Shown piece by piece: positions 24,601 to 46,000 of a stretch of 64,000 nucleotides of DNA. The stretch's first letter is position 1, and every line of letters starts with the position of its first letter. The translations under genes were made by a program, and so were the position numbers. This stretch comes from Chondrosia reniformis. Its lineage: Eukaryota > Porifera > Demospongiae > Chondrillida > Chondrillidae. Below the pieces are notes generated by a model. That model saw nothing but the letters and a program-made list of their open reading frames with translations, ran no database searches and had not been told where the DNA came from. The DNA is taken from the NCBI GenBank assembly GCA_947172415.1, contig OX359190.1, positions 9,796,001-9,860,000 of the forward strand, in the 5' to 3' direction.

Positions 24601-27373
24601 GGTTTCCATATATTTATAATTCACTATATACGTACGTACCTCCTTTCATATTCTTCAAACTGATTAGTAAATAAACAACTAAACTTGGCAATATAAACAA
24701 ACAAGTTGTTTGTTTTCCTATAACTCTTCATGATTTGTTTATTTATTATTGACAGATTAGATGAGATTGCTACCCAATTGGCACAAAATAGGTCAGCTTA
24801 TACTGCAAATAATACAGACAGGTCATTGTGTATACATTTGGTGCCAAACAACTACATATTTGAAAGCTAAAACTAACATATCCACATGCATATATATACT
24901 ACCAACATCTCCCACTAGTTTAAAGGTTAATTTAATAAAATTAATGCAATAAAGAAGGTCATCTGACACACTTTAAGAGTATATACGTACTTATATTCAA
25001 GAACTGTGAGAGTATTTCAAAGGCAACCAGTTCAGAGAACCCATGGAAGGGAAGCATGTTCCAGTCATTGGAGAGAACAGAAGACAATGAAGAACACACA
25101 GTCGACAGGTGACCTAATCTTTCAGCTTTTCATACAAGTCATTCAATCCTACTTCAAAGCATCAAAATCACTCCAGTATATAAAGACGCAAAATTACAAA
25201 ACTTTGAAACATGTTAACATCCTTCTACTTCTGGTAACAACAAATTCTATACTTGAAAGAACGGGCTTTTTAATGTAAGTTAAATGTATTCAGCAGAAAT
25301 GGGTAGCTTATAATTCCCTTACAAACATCATCATATTTTCCCACAAAGGAGTTCTTCCCACAGTGTTACATCATATGTAAGTTCATGCCTTGAATAAATG
25401 GTACACATTTTTGTGCTCAATTGAACAGGAAGGAGGGAGAGACTCTTTATCAACTATAACAGGAAGGGAGGGGGAACAGTGGGAATGGCGCTCTGTGTCC
25501 CTTGCAACATAGGTCCATCTTGTATCCCATAATATACAAACCACTGTGACAGTTGCAAAATGTGTAAAGTCATTGGACTTGAAGAAAAATAATGCAGACT
25601 TTTGCTTATTATGCATGTGGTATTGTAACCTTTGTCCATAAAATAGAAACTTTCACAACTCAAAAAAATACATTCATTATCTCATTCAGAGGACAATTCA
25701 GTACATGTAGCATGCCTCAATTTTCCAGATTTTTGAAACTACAACTCATTTAAGGGAGTGTGACCTCAATGCATTGTTGGAGTGAGTTAACACTGAATTT
25801 GAATTACTCATTAAATCTAAACACATGTTTTATTAAAAGCCCCTTGGGTACTTCAGATCCGAGAAGACAGGAGTGGTTGGAGCGGATTCCAGAATCTAAT
25901 GTTCACTTACAGTCAGAACTCAAGTAGAGATTTCGAAACTTTCATATTTTAAAAAGTGTTTACTCAATAAACTTTAACAATACAATTGAATGCCAATAAT
26001 TTTAATACTGTGCCAATATACATACTTGTATGTTTTCTATTCCGAATGGATATGTAAACAATACATTCTCGTGACATTACAAATGCTTAGAATCTAGTTT
26101 ATAAAAAATATATTCCACCAATGGAAATATAGTAGGCCAATTTGAGGGAGTATATTCTTTAATAAATAAATAATTTTTCTTCAAACTGTTTCATATAATA
26201 ACACTTCAAGCCTAATTCTATTTCTATATATGTAACACTCATTCCTTGGTCTCTCCATTCATTATTCCTATCAATGAACAGTGGACATTGAAAACTAACA
26301 ACAATATAATTGTTAGAACCCCACAATTATATTATGAAGGGAAATAGTATTGAAATAGATAAAGTTTCAGAGCTGTATCTAAAAACTAGATAGGTTACAT
26401 TTCTATTAAATTTGACCACAATGAATTTCCTATGAATTCAAAAGCAGTATACAGATGACACAACCAACTATAGATCTCCAGACAAAGACTTAATGCTTAG
26501 AAGCAGTTTACATCAGATAATCCATAACCTGATACTACCACAATTAGCTTCCACGCAACATTACCATCTACCAATACTCAATCATACTGATGTCAGGGGC
26601 TCCGGAAAAGATGTACGCGTGAACCGAAAGTCGTCGGAGCTGAGACAACCTTATACAGTCTGTGATACACATTGGAATCGATGGAAATAGTCTGGCATAT
26701 CGAATGTCAGACAAAGAAGTGACAATTGATCAAACCACAGCTCAACCTACCTAGTCTGACTCCGGTCGAAAGCAGTCTTCAAAAGAGGTATGTATGGCTT
26801 CAGTTAAAGATGTTAAATTGCTGATGATTTACACGCTAAACTTGAATAAGCTCGCTACACTGATCCCGGTCTCTTAGAGAAGCAGAGCACTCAGGAACAA
26901 GCAGACGTGCGAGGTTGATAGTCTCTCTTCAGCGAGCCTCCTCTATAAGTTCTAGTCAGGCTACTCTAGTACAGCAAAGGAATAGCTCTTCTTTTAAGTA
27001 GCTAATAATGTCCCGCAGAGGCTATTATACTACAGGTACGCCTTTGCGGAATGTTATTTTATACGGATTCCGGTCCGGAAATCTATTCTTCGAAAACTCG
27101 TTTCCATTACGTCATATGCTACCAATGTCTACTTTATAATTCAGTCCCCTGCTTGTGATGTGATATCAATGGTAACATAAACTGAGGCTCTCTATCAAAT
27201 ATTTTTCCTTTTAAATAAGGAGACTATGTAACTAAATACATCATCTGCATTAAAAGACTTGAAAACTAGTCAATATATGTTTTGTGACAGTAGAATAGTA
27301 GCCATTTTACTGTCGCAATCTATAAATGGGTTTACTATTGTTACATCTATTTTTCAAGACTAGCTCTCCAAGA

Positions 27374-30300
27374 TCAGTTTCCAACTTCCATTTCCTCTCC
27401 AATAGATTTGGAATGGGTATCATCTGCTTCCAATTTTCTACAAGAAACAATACCCTTGGCAGTTTTCAGTCTCATTTCTGCAGTTGTGAAAGTAGATACA
27501 GTTATAGAGGAAAGAGTCATTAAGGGGAAACCCCTGACTACTATATATATCATGTATGTAGCTTACATACCAGAATGCATCACAACTGATTTACAGCTAC
27601 TAGTAATAATAGCCTTGCAGTCACCTCCCTTCAAACCAAACAAATGTCCTCTGTGAAAACTGTCAAGGATTACCAGAGAGCAGAGGAGAAGATGTTAATA
27701 AAAAGTTATTTCATTGAGATACATGGAAGTGGGCTCTTATTCCCACAAGGACTGGGCTTTAATTCCCACAAGGGGCTCTTATTCCTACAAGGGCTGGGCT
27801 CTTATTCCCACAGGCACTAGCTGTAACATATTGAAAGAAGAGGATACAGATTTGCTACATCATAGGGTCCTCTAAGCTCCAGTAGTCTGCTGGTACCACT
27901 TGACACAACTATTCCCTACAAGTGTGGACAGCAATCAATGTGTCACTTAATCAGCTAAAATGTCAAATATTTATCAGTATGTGGGTATAAGTGGCTCTTA
28001 TAAGTCACCTATTTTTAAGAGCCCCATACACTTTAATAGCCCATTTCACCTCCAATTACATTTAATAGCCCACTTCACCTCCAATTACATTTAATAGCCC
28101 ACTTCACCTCCAATTACATTTTAGTAGCCCACTTCACCTCCAATTACATTTTATAGCCCACTTCACCTCCAATTACATTTAATAGCCCACTTCACCTCCA
28201 ATTACATTTAATAGCCCATTTCACCTCCAATTACATTTTAGTAGCCCATTTCACCTCCAATTACATTTAATAGCCCACTTCACCTCCAATTACATTTAAT
28301 AGCCCATTTCACCTCCAATTACATTTTAGTAGCCCATTTCACCTCCAATTAAGAACCCTAGCTCAACAAGCTACCTATATCCAAGAGCACCTCAATATAA
28401 AGGTATTACTTATAAGGTACTTCTGAAATATTAGGTATTAAAGACACTAACCTGTTAGACTTTAAATTTCATATTCAAATATGAACTTAACCTATGCCTA
28501 TACCCCTTCACCAATTGACCCTCCCCCATCACCATGGTGACACTTTTAAGGATATCTTTTCCCCAGTTTGTTAAAGGAATGTTATTTGAGCATGTTAATA
28601 TATATTGTAATAAAGTTAATTTCCGTGTAATCATGAAAATGTACAATGCTGAAAATCATTAAGCCAATTGAAAACAGTTCATGGTCTGAGAATAAAAGTT
28701 GCTACATGCTACATATAGCTCATACCAAAAGGGGACATCCCTATAATCATATTGGAACATGTGTACCTATTAGCTATCAATTAGTTTGTTCAACAAGGCC
28801 AAATGGATATGGATCAGTGAATGCTTTATATTTCCAACTTACAACCATCAGTCATCTGACATTCATCAACATCAATTTCACCCACCTCCAATGTATATAG
28901 TTTTAAACAACATAATTTGGTAATTGCACTAGCAAAATTCTACTAACATTCTTTCAATGTGCATATACTCTTTGTCCTTTCTATAATATTCTCTTAATAT
29001 CCTCTGTATACTTTCTATGTACTCTCTTTACACTCTCAATATACTCTCTGTATACTCTCTGTATACTTTTAGTATATTCTCTGTATACTTTTAGTATATT
29101 CTCTGTATACTCTTAGTATACTCTGTGTATACCTTTCCCTTAGTCAGCTGCACCAAATCCATGCCATTAGCAATGACATTTCTCCTCATGCTCTCGTCTG
29201 TCAGAAGGTGAGACATTAGTAGGAGGGGAAAGTATAATGTTTATATGAGATATTAGTACAGTTAGAATGCACAGTATGTCATACATAACAAGAAAGGTAC
29301 TTTGCTGAACAACAAAAACACTTTGTTTAACAAGAAATGCTAAAAATAAAGAGCGAGACACATGAGGGTGGGTCCTACACATGAGGGTGGGTCCTACACA
29401 GGTGGGGTGGGTAGGGGAGGGTCCTACACAGGTGGGGTGGGGAGGGGAGGGTCCTACACAGGTGGGGTGGGGAGGGGAGGGGAGGGTCCTACACAGGTGG
29501 GGTGGGGAGGGGAGGGTCCTACACAGGTGGGGTGGGGAGGGGAGGGGAGGGTCCTACACAGGTGGGGTGGGGAGGGGAGGGGAGGGTCCTACACAGGTGG
29601 GGTAGGGAGGGGGAGTATAATACCTGGTCCATCTCACCTTGTATTAACGGTGAATAAGTAATTTCAAAGGTAATTCCCCTTTCCAGTGCCTATAAAGCAT
29701 AAACAGAAGTAATAATTCATAAATGCATTTAGAATGCTGTTATTACAAGATTTTCTGTTCTATTTATCAGAAAATCAAGCAATTTCAGTTTTTATGTTAT
29801 TTTATAAATGAAAGAAGTGTTATTATTTAGTTAATGCAAATAGCCCCTCCAAGGACAGAATATGGAGAGTTTAATCAGCTTTCGGTTCAACAAGTAACCA
29901 CACCCACTAGTGTAACAAGTAACCACACCCACTAGTGTAACAAGTAACCACACCCACTAGTGTAACAAGTAACCACGCCCACTAGTGTAACAAGTAACCA
30001 CGCCCACTAGTGTAACAAGTAACCACACCCACTAGTGTAACAAGTAACCACGCCCACTAGTGTAACAAGTAACCACGCCCACTAGTGTAACAAATAACCA
30101 CGCCCACTAGTGTAACAAATAACCACGCCCACTAGTGTAAACTACAAAGTATAAACTTTAATTTTAAAATTTGGACTATTTAATTATTTTAGTTATACAT
30201 TATCAAAAGCTCTCTCCAAGTTCCCTTAGTCCCCTATAGGCTTTTTTACAGAGTAGGCATAGCATATGTAGAAAAATGGTGTATTAGATTTTTGATTTAT

Positions 30301-30983
30301 TTTGCTATATTATATTGCAACTTCCACTGTATTTGACTACCTGTCTAACTTGTGGTCGTTTGAGATGAAAATCAAGTCGTTCTGTCATCTTTAGAGATAT
30401 CATGTCCACTTGTAGAGAACTGCATGCCTGAAGAAACAGTTTCTCACTTTGAGGAACAATAGAGATGATGTCATATTCATTTGCAATCGGATTGGTCAGA
30501 CAGTGAAGGGTGTTGCAATCATTAGTAGCCACAGTCAAACGATAAAACACACTAAGAGTTAAACCCTAAAATAAAATAGAAACATGAAGATGTATCATTG
30601 AAATTGACCCTAGACCATAAGCTCTTCAGCAATCTGTGTTCTGCCACTAAGCTATAGCTACCAAATTGTCAATATTTCAATCATCTCTCACTCTTATCAC
30701 GCCCTTTTTGATTGCATAGCTGCTCAAAACAAACTGATAAGATAACCACAAGTATAATTTTCACAAGCAGCTAAGCCTTGCTATATATATATACTTCATA
30801 ATACTCGAGTATTATGAAGATGTGGACTGCTCAGTTTTAGTAATGAAGCAATTGCCTCCTTTTTATTGTTGCTGAACTGACTGTTGAGTTTATGTATTAT
30901 TGTATCACTAGTACACATGTTTGTTATTGCTGTTTTGTGCCTCATAGGGCAGTTTGGCCCTAGTGCTGGTGAGCACGTGGCAA

Positions 30984-31047
<64 letters not shown>

Positions 31048-31354
31048 TAATCTAGAAAACCAGACCCAAAATCAGTCTGACACTATAGACCTTACCTTTG
31101 TGTCCATTTTCTTAACATGTGGCAGTTTTCCTTTCTTGGTGAGCACACACGACGTATTCAGCGCCACGCATTGGTATCCTACTGTAGCATGATGGAAGAA
31201 ATACGTAGGTATCCCTTTGCAAGAGCCTTTCTAGGAACAGCTCTTGAACGAGACAAGAAGATAATGTGATCTTACACGATTGTGCTTGCTCCAATAGCTC
31301 TCTGTTGGACTCCGCATCTTCTATCTGCAACAAATTGAGATCAAAGAAATTCAT
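27374..31354 (-). CDS. RPP30: RNase P/MRP protein subunit p30
   Basis: Protein subunit of nuclear RNase P (tRNA 5' maturation) and RNase MRP, with a TIM-barrel-like fold. Eight exons join with exact phases: 31354-31276, 31181-31096, 30565-30341, 29689-29638, 29197-29133, 27915-27848, 27650-27571 and 27477-27374, giving 252 residues (human 268). The match to human runs the whole length: FFDLNLL near the start; YDIISIVPQSEKLFLQACSS (human YDVVAVFPKTEKLFHIACTH); LDFHLKRPQV (human LPFYFKRPPI); SRLLELRGPYDVANLGHLFG (human ERPLEIRGPYDVANLGLLFG). The C-terminal tail is short and acidic. The introns carry at least five tandem arrays. It lies head-to-head with the FERM gene, whose start codon is 372 bp away. 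Confidence 0.95.
28033..28350. repeat. 29-30-bp minisatellite in RPP30 intron
   Basis: About 11 copies of AATAGCCCACTTCACCTCCA plus ATTACATTT, varying at CACTTC/CATTTC and in the number of T. It lies between RPP30 exons 5 and 6. Confidence 0.95.
28967..29131. repeat. Degenerate TATACTCTCTG repeat running to an exon donor
   Basis: Irregular 10-22-bp units (TATACTCTCTG, TATACTTTTAG) reach the donor of RPP30 exon 5 on the minus strand (GTATAC, 29132-29127), so part of the donor consensus coincides with the repeat motif. Confidence 0.7.
29362..29610. repeat. G-rich minisatellite in RPP30 intron
   Basis: About eight units of GGGTCCTACACAGGTGGGGT plus GGGGAGGGGA blocks of variable length. Runs of G on the plus strand could form quadruplex; the RPP30 transcript carries the C-rich strand. 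Confidence 0.93.
29889..30140. repeat. 24-bp minisatellite with CACACCC/CACGCCC variants
   Basis: About ten copies of AACAAGTAACCACACCCACT plus AGTGT. Copies differ mainly by A or G in CACACCC/CACGCCC, the CpG position; two late copies have AACAAATAACC. Confidence 0.95.
30205..30297 (-). repeat. Dispersed element family A, partial copy
   Basis: Reverse-complement match to one end of family A: AGCTCTCTCCAAGTTCCCTT, CCCTATAGGCTTTTTTACAG and AAAAATGGTGTATTAGATTT. Confidence 0.75.
30612..30662 (-). repeat. tRNA-like relic (SINE head or tRNA pseudogene)
   Basis: The minus strand reads TATAGCTTAGTGGCAGAAC, an A-box-like block, followed about 30 nt later by AGGGTCAATTTC, a decayed B box. The arms do not fold into an intact tRNA. 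A better-kept relative lies at 44241-44316. Confidence 0.5.
30986..31046. repeat. (AAT)n microsatellite
   Basis: About 20 uninterrupted trinucleotide units in the intron between RPP30 exons 2 and 3. Confidence 0.97.
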
Positions 31355-31726
31355 AGTCGAATACGGTCGCCACAGTCAGAGTCGATTAGGGTTTTCCCCT
31401 AAAGGTGCAAGGACTTTACGATGGTATCATATAATTAGCATTTTTGAAATTTTTCCATCTCACGAAATGACTATTAAACCACCTGTATGTTGCCAAGCAA
31501 ATATTAGTCTCCAATACCCAGCTCCAGAATCAGGTCTGCAAATCTTATATTTAGCATGGCTCATAAGACGAAGATAGTATTGTGTTCCTCTGATGGAAAC
31601 CAGGAGGTAGCTATAGCTAGTAGTTATAACTTAGAGGGTGCTAAATTGAATTGCCTGCGCCAGCTGAAACACAAGCTTCTGTTTTATCATTCGTAGGGTA
31701 ACATTCGTTTAATCGACACATCTACT
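31355..31726. promoter_or_regulatory. Divergent promoter of RPP30 (-) and FERM gene (+)
   Basis: 372 bp separate the two start codons, so both 5' UTRs and promoters must fit here. No TATA box is obvious on either strand. The short gap is the only direct evidence. Confidence 0.55.
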
Positions 31727-39629
<7,903 letters not shown>

Positions 39630-40074
39630 ATTTGAATCATGCAGTCAATTTACATTGTCTTTTCATTATCACACACACATAAGACTTTTCATAAGACTAA
39701 ACCACAGATTACATATATACGTATATATTCTTTTCAGTATATTAATGAAAATTATTTACCCTAATTTTTAATTATTTATCATTATCATTGAACTCTGGAT
39801 ATTACCCCTGCCCACTCATGTCTCCTAAGGAGCGCAATGAGCTAATGGGTGGAACCAAAGTTTGATTGATGGGAACCAGAATCCCCCCTAGCCACTCAAA
39901 AAAAAGCATTAAGTGAAAATTTGTATGCCAGTTTTTAATATAATGTACATTTAGTGCTGCATACAACTCTATATATGTATATAATAGTATATGAACCTCT
40001 ACAATATATAGTTAATGATTGTACATAATAACACCAATGAATGAAGCAAGTTTCTTATAAAAATTAAAATTTAA
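39630..40074. other. Convergent 3' intergenic region FERM / beta-spectrin-like
   Basis: 445 bp of mostly AT-rich sequence between two stop codons. No coding frame or RNA gene is seen. It must hold both 3' UTRs, which may overlap. Confidence 0.6.
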
Positions 40075-43000
40075 TTATTTCTTTAAACTAAAAAATCTTC
40101 TTCCTTCCTGTTGCTTAGCTCCTCTGCTGCTCCTCTTCAGTGACTGGTGACTGGTCTGTGGGCTGTTAAATGACTGCGATGACAAGGAGTACTGACCATG
40201 AGACGACTCCTGTCTGACCTGACTGTCAATATTCTGAATCCATTCCTGCAGCTCAGTCTACATATGAGGGTATGAGAGGCAGTTATGAAGGTCACACAGT
40301 CTGATAGTATTGCACTCCTCAGGAGACATGAGTGCACCAGGGTTAATATCCAGAGTTCAATGATGATAAGTCTGATAGAAGTTTACAATTTTGCATTTTT
40401 TGAGTATAATCAATCCACTCCACCATTTTCCTAAACCTTTGAGTAATGTACAACACTCCATACACACAGAGTTCAGACATTTTAATGGAATTTGCAGCCA
40501 TAAACAGCTGTCTAGGCCATTTGAAATAGAAATGTCAATATGAAACAATCATCATCCAAATCTTAAATTGGTTTCCTCTGAATATTTATTCTTATTCTAT
40601 TTGCATGTCTATCGAGCCTCATATGAACAGTCATGCTACATCTACTTTGTAGTAAAAGGCCAACGTATATATAGGGAAGTGAGAGTTTTAGATGAGTAGA
40701 TGTATGTCAACCACATATATAGGAAAATGGTGATTTTAGATTGGTCCCCTGCAGTCTACGTAACAGAGCAATTAAATATTATGTATGCAGATCACTACAA
40801 TGATGACACGAGGGCAAAGTTCACATTTCCTCCATTTAAATGGTCCTTACTTCATTGTTGGCCTGAAACAGATATTCTGATCCATCTTTTAGGGTTAGTC
40901 TAAAGACATGTGATCTCTTCTGGTAGTCCACGGCTGGACAACATTTGGCAGATTTCAAATACAGTCCGTCAGCTATTGCATTACCCTACAGTGAGATCAT
41001 ATTCATTAAAGATAACTTTTCAGAAAAAAAAAAAACATTTCTCCCTTCCTTTCTCTCTCTCTCCCTCTCCCTCCCTCTCCCTCCCTTTCTCTCTCTCCCT
41101 CCCTCCCTCTCCCTCCCTTTCTCTGTCTCCCTCCCTCCCTCTCCCTTCCTTTCTCTCTCTCCCTCCCTCCCTCTCCCTTCCTTTCTCACTCTCTCCCTCT
41201 CCTCCTTAATTTTCATACCATTAGGGCTTGTTTGGCGTCTTTGTAAAACATGAGTTGACCCTGATAAATGACAGTGTGGAATATTTTCCAAGATCTATTG
41301 AAAGGAAGGCATCCATATTAATAGATAAAAATAATTATAATACACATGACTATTAAGAGCCCATGTTGATTAAGTAATGGCCCAGGGCCCCTACCTTTTA
41401 AGTGCCTTTTTATTCCAGTTCTCCTTGACATGCTTTCTTGCCAGCCTTCCCTCGTGCCTCTCAATTACAGAGGTGAGGGACCCCACACTGTAGAGGAGCG
41501 TTTCATCAAGTAGAGTTGGATCGTCCACCAAGCCAGAGGACCCATCCTTGATTTCCAAACTGGATTGACCCTCAGAATCTCCAACTGGAACCCTAATCCT
41601 TCCTCCTCCTACCAATAAGTCATAGTCATACTGACAGCTATTTATACGTTACAATCAATAAATTAACTTCTATATATTACAATACTGACTACATTATGGC
41701 AATACATATATCAGAGAGTACGGTAGTACTCTCTAATTATAAGTAGGAATGGCCGGAAAAAAAAATGGCCGCCCTATCCAATGTATTAGCAATCAACACC
41801 TCATAAATCGCCAACGAAGCGATTTTCGGTTATATTCGGTTATTTGCAGCGATTAATGCACGTTTTCCTAAATGCCAAAACATGTTTCGACGCTCTACAC
41901 GCTCTATAGCGTTCAAAAAGCGGCTAACTAGGAATAGACCCACTTCCAAAATTCATTTTTTCTTCTTCTTCTTCTTCTTCTTTTATTGAATAGACTAGCG
42001 CTAATATGCGACCTTATGCGGGCACGTACTAGTTATAAATCGTCATAAATATTTCGGAACTAGGGAATAGACAGCCCTAAATCTGAATGCGCTCTACAAT
42101 AAGCATGTTAATTGTGAAGAGCGAAAATTGTGGTCTTCTCGGACGCCATTTTTTAATTAAGAGATCATGGTTTTCGGCATATTTCTCTTGTCTAAGACGT
42201 TATTTTGAGATCTTCGCCAAGAAAACTTTCAAATCAATTTAAAACTAGTAATATTAAGAGGAAAAACGGGGGAATACAAGTAAATAAAAAACATTTACAA
42301 AAATGATGTTAGAAGTAGGAATGGTAGTGTTCACTAATACATCTGCAAAAAGTATCGAAACAAGACACTGATTATATGATAAGGCTAATCATACAGAAGT
42401 TGCATATATACTGAAATTTAAGTAACTTAACCATACACTTCTGTGTTTGGGCGCACCATTCCTACTTAAGGTTAGTGCGCCCAAACACAGAAGTGTATGG
42501 TTAAGTTACTTAAATTTCAGTATATATGCAACTTCTGTATGATTAGCCTTATCATATAATCAGTGTCTTGTTTCGATACTTTTTGCAGATGTATTAGTGA
42601 ACACTACCATTCCTACTTCTAACATCATTTTTGTAAATGTTTTTTATTTACTTGTATATTACAATACTGACTACATTATGGCAATACATATATATATTAC
42701 AATACTGACTACATTATGGCAATACATATATATACATAATACATTATAATATGTAAGATACATATGTAAGTACATCGTATATACGTACCTTTGGGTGGAA
42801 CATGCTTCTTGTTCAGCCAGCCCCACATGGAGCCATTTTTAGGTGGCTGTAGATCACTGTTCTCAGTAGTGAAGTCCTCCACCAGATCCGAGGCGGCATG
42901 AGGTGGCATCTCCTCCTCCAGGGAGTCACAAGAGTCCTCGTCTGACAAATCACCCTTCCCTTCCGGCCGATAGTGGTGAACCCTAGGAGTGTCATCACTG

Positions 43001-46000
43001 AAGTGGACCTTTCTCACTCCAGCAGCTGCAGCCACACAGCAATACATTATGACATGTACATCACTTGCTACTCTATGCTATAGTATTTATGGGGGACGGG
43101 GGACTGCTTGGGGGACGGGGGACTGCTTGGGGGAGGGGGACTGCTTGGGGGACGGGGGACTGCTTGGGGGACGGGGGACTGCTTGGGGGAGGGGGACTGC
43201 TTGGGGGACGGGGGACTGCTTGAGGGACGGGAGGACTGCTTGGGGGACGGGAGGACTGCTTGGGGGACGGGAGGACTGCTTGAGGGAGGGGGACTGCTTG
43301 GGGTACAAGAACTATTTTATTCCTTTCTTCCTAATGTACATACTAGGAATGAACTAGTCCATGAAGACATACGTACCTTTCTCATCTTCCAGAGGAGGAG
43401 GGAGAACATGGTCGGCATGTTCATTGAAGGTACTCTCCTCTTCTTGAATCACGTGGCAGAAACACCTTTCCATAATGGGCATCATTGTGTAATCCAGACT
43501 ATTAACAGAAACCTTGGGAGAGAAAGGAGAAAATAGGTCAGCAAATTATGCATGTTACCATGGTAACTAGTCTACCTGTCTAGAGTGTGGAGGGGATACG
43601 AAGAGTGATGGTGAGTCTCTGTAAAGTGAACGTCCATATATGGAGTCCCAGTCAAAGTTGTAGGGAACATCTTCAAGAATCTTCATTTGACACTGCTTTT
43701 CATACACCTTCAATATTGACAGTCTCTTGCGTGAACCTGCTGAAAAGGGAAACAAAGTAACAGGCCAATGCTCTTTTTACAGCAAATAAGAGCCCTAAGC
43801 TCTAATTACAAAGCCCTTGGGTACCATAAAGGCTTCTTACTAGTTGGCAATGGATCTTCACTAAAGAGAACTCCATCTTCACTTGGTCCTAGTGTGGCAA
43901 AGAATTCTGGCTTCTTCAGAATGCCCTTCAGGGGTGTGCCTGCCTTGGTTTCCATGACAACATTAACTTCAATCTTGCCTTCTTCAGTCCCAGAGTTGTC
44001 AGAGAAGGAAGAGTGAGATGTGTCTAGTGATTTGGAGGACAGGGACTGCCCCATAATGGAGAAGTTGGGAATAGTCACTTCAAATGGCCCCGACAGCATC
44101 ACCTGGTCCCCCTGCACACACACACACACATCCATCCTAACTTTAATATCATTATTACTATATATGGGTAATTGAAGTGATAATCAAACCACAAGTAACT
44201 ACATATGATCAGTCTCGTGAAGTGGGAAAACACAAAAGAAGCCATCGATGGAATCAAACCCAGGACAGCTATGTAGTTATGACCACCAGTGCTCTGCCAC
44301 TGAGTTACAGTTGCCAACAATGCTCCCTTCATGTTTCCCTTCTTATATGTATTAACCACAAGGAAGCAATCAGTCTTATACACACAGTATAGGTATGGTA
44401 AATACGTAGCTGTTGAATATTTTATACTATTGCCATGCTATATCAATTGTATAATCTACATACAGTAGTACAAAAATACTTAAAAAGGAAATACATTAAT
44501 AATAATCACTCAAAGTGCATCAAAGTGCACACTAAGATGCTCAGTTTAGCTACAAAACATACAACAGTTCCCTCGGAAACATGACAAACCTCTCCAACTG
44601 AGAGTTCCTTCAAAAGGCTCTCGTGTGACTGAAGGTTGTCCTCAAGGACATTCAAGTCTCTAAACTGGTCCTTCAAGATTTCATCTTCTTGTAATTTCTC
44701 TTCTTGAAACTGGCAGCTGAGGTCATGTAGCCATTCTTCTACTGTCTCTAGTGGCTTAACTACAGCAGCCATCTGATTGGCTAAACATGTTCATGTAAAT
44801 TTGGACACAAAATGTTAAGACAGTTGCTAATAGCAACAATGCAGTACAGATAAATAGAATTACCATGATTGAGTTCAGTACATCTCCTCTCGTATAAGAG
44901 TTGTATCTGCTCCCATTGGTCCTTGAGAACGGCTGTCTTTAGCATGACCTCCCTTCTGACAGATGGACTGCAGTCAACTCTACTCAAGATGGCCGACACT
45001 TCCTTCAACACTTCTGAAATGCTGACAGATGTAGCTTCAATGTTATCAAATTGAACAGGAAGACTCTTCATTGTACAGCTCAAGAGAGTCCGAGAGCTAT
45101 TGTAAGAATACAAAGTATTAATTTTGTATAAATACACAACTGCCTTACTAATGAACAAGGGAATATGTATAGAGTAAGTAAGCATATACAAGCCAGCCCT
45201 TCCATGCTCATCCATTTTGTTTACCTCAGAACAGAATCTGCAATATTAGAAGACAGTTCTTGTACTATTACTTCTGTCCTCAACGCAAAGGAGTCCAACT
45301 TCTGACAAACTTGAACAATTTCTTTCAAATCAGTCAACTGCTTTCGCTTATATAGTTTACCATTTTGATACTGGTTCCAAATTGCCTAAATTGAATTTGG
45401 AAACTATAAACCAGTAGCAATACTCAGAGAAGATTAAGATATACTTTAGTAGCATCATAATCTGAAGTGAGGATATTCCTGCCAATTTCAGTGGGTGGAA
45501 CCAACTCCAATAATCTGTTACTTGTGTCAGCCAGTTCTGCAAACTGCATATGGTATTGTCAACATGAGAACACAGTCACTGCAAGTCTAACTGTACTTAA
45601 CAGACCTCCCGAGCTAAAAATGACAAATGCCTTTCAAGGATAGCATCCTCACTCTGAATTCTAGCTATACACAAAGTTTGAACTGGGAACTGGTCTTCAG
45701 GCTGGTTGCTAAGGAACTTGATATACTTGAAAAAGTCTTCCATTTTAAAAAGGTGATATCGAATCTCAAGTTGCAGCATTTGAGACTGCACAACAAATAC
45801 GACAACAATATATTATTAACTTTCTCGAACCTAACAGCTAAACAATACCTTTAACAGCTGTACCACATTGTCCCTGTACTCTGTGTAGTCTTCTTCCAGT
45901 GTTCCTCTAATCTGTCTTATTCCTTTGGCAAAGGTGGGACATGACTCATACATTTCTATAACCTTTTCGTCCCAAGCTTGCAGCTGTTGCTCACAATATT

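Larger units (their letters stand above)
23250..27000. other. Long 5' non-coding region of the GAREM-like gene
   Basis: No convincing coding frame in about 3.7 kb. It contains a minisatellite (24130-24262) and family A copy 2 (24357-24600). A likely 5' non-coding exon ends at 26751 on the minus strand (GACTAG followed by donor GTAGGT), with CpG-containing sequence up to about 27,080 that could be the promoter. This is inferred from context only. Confidence 0.4.
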
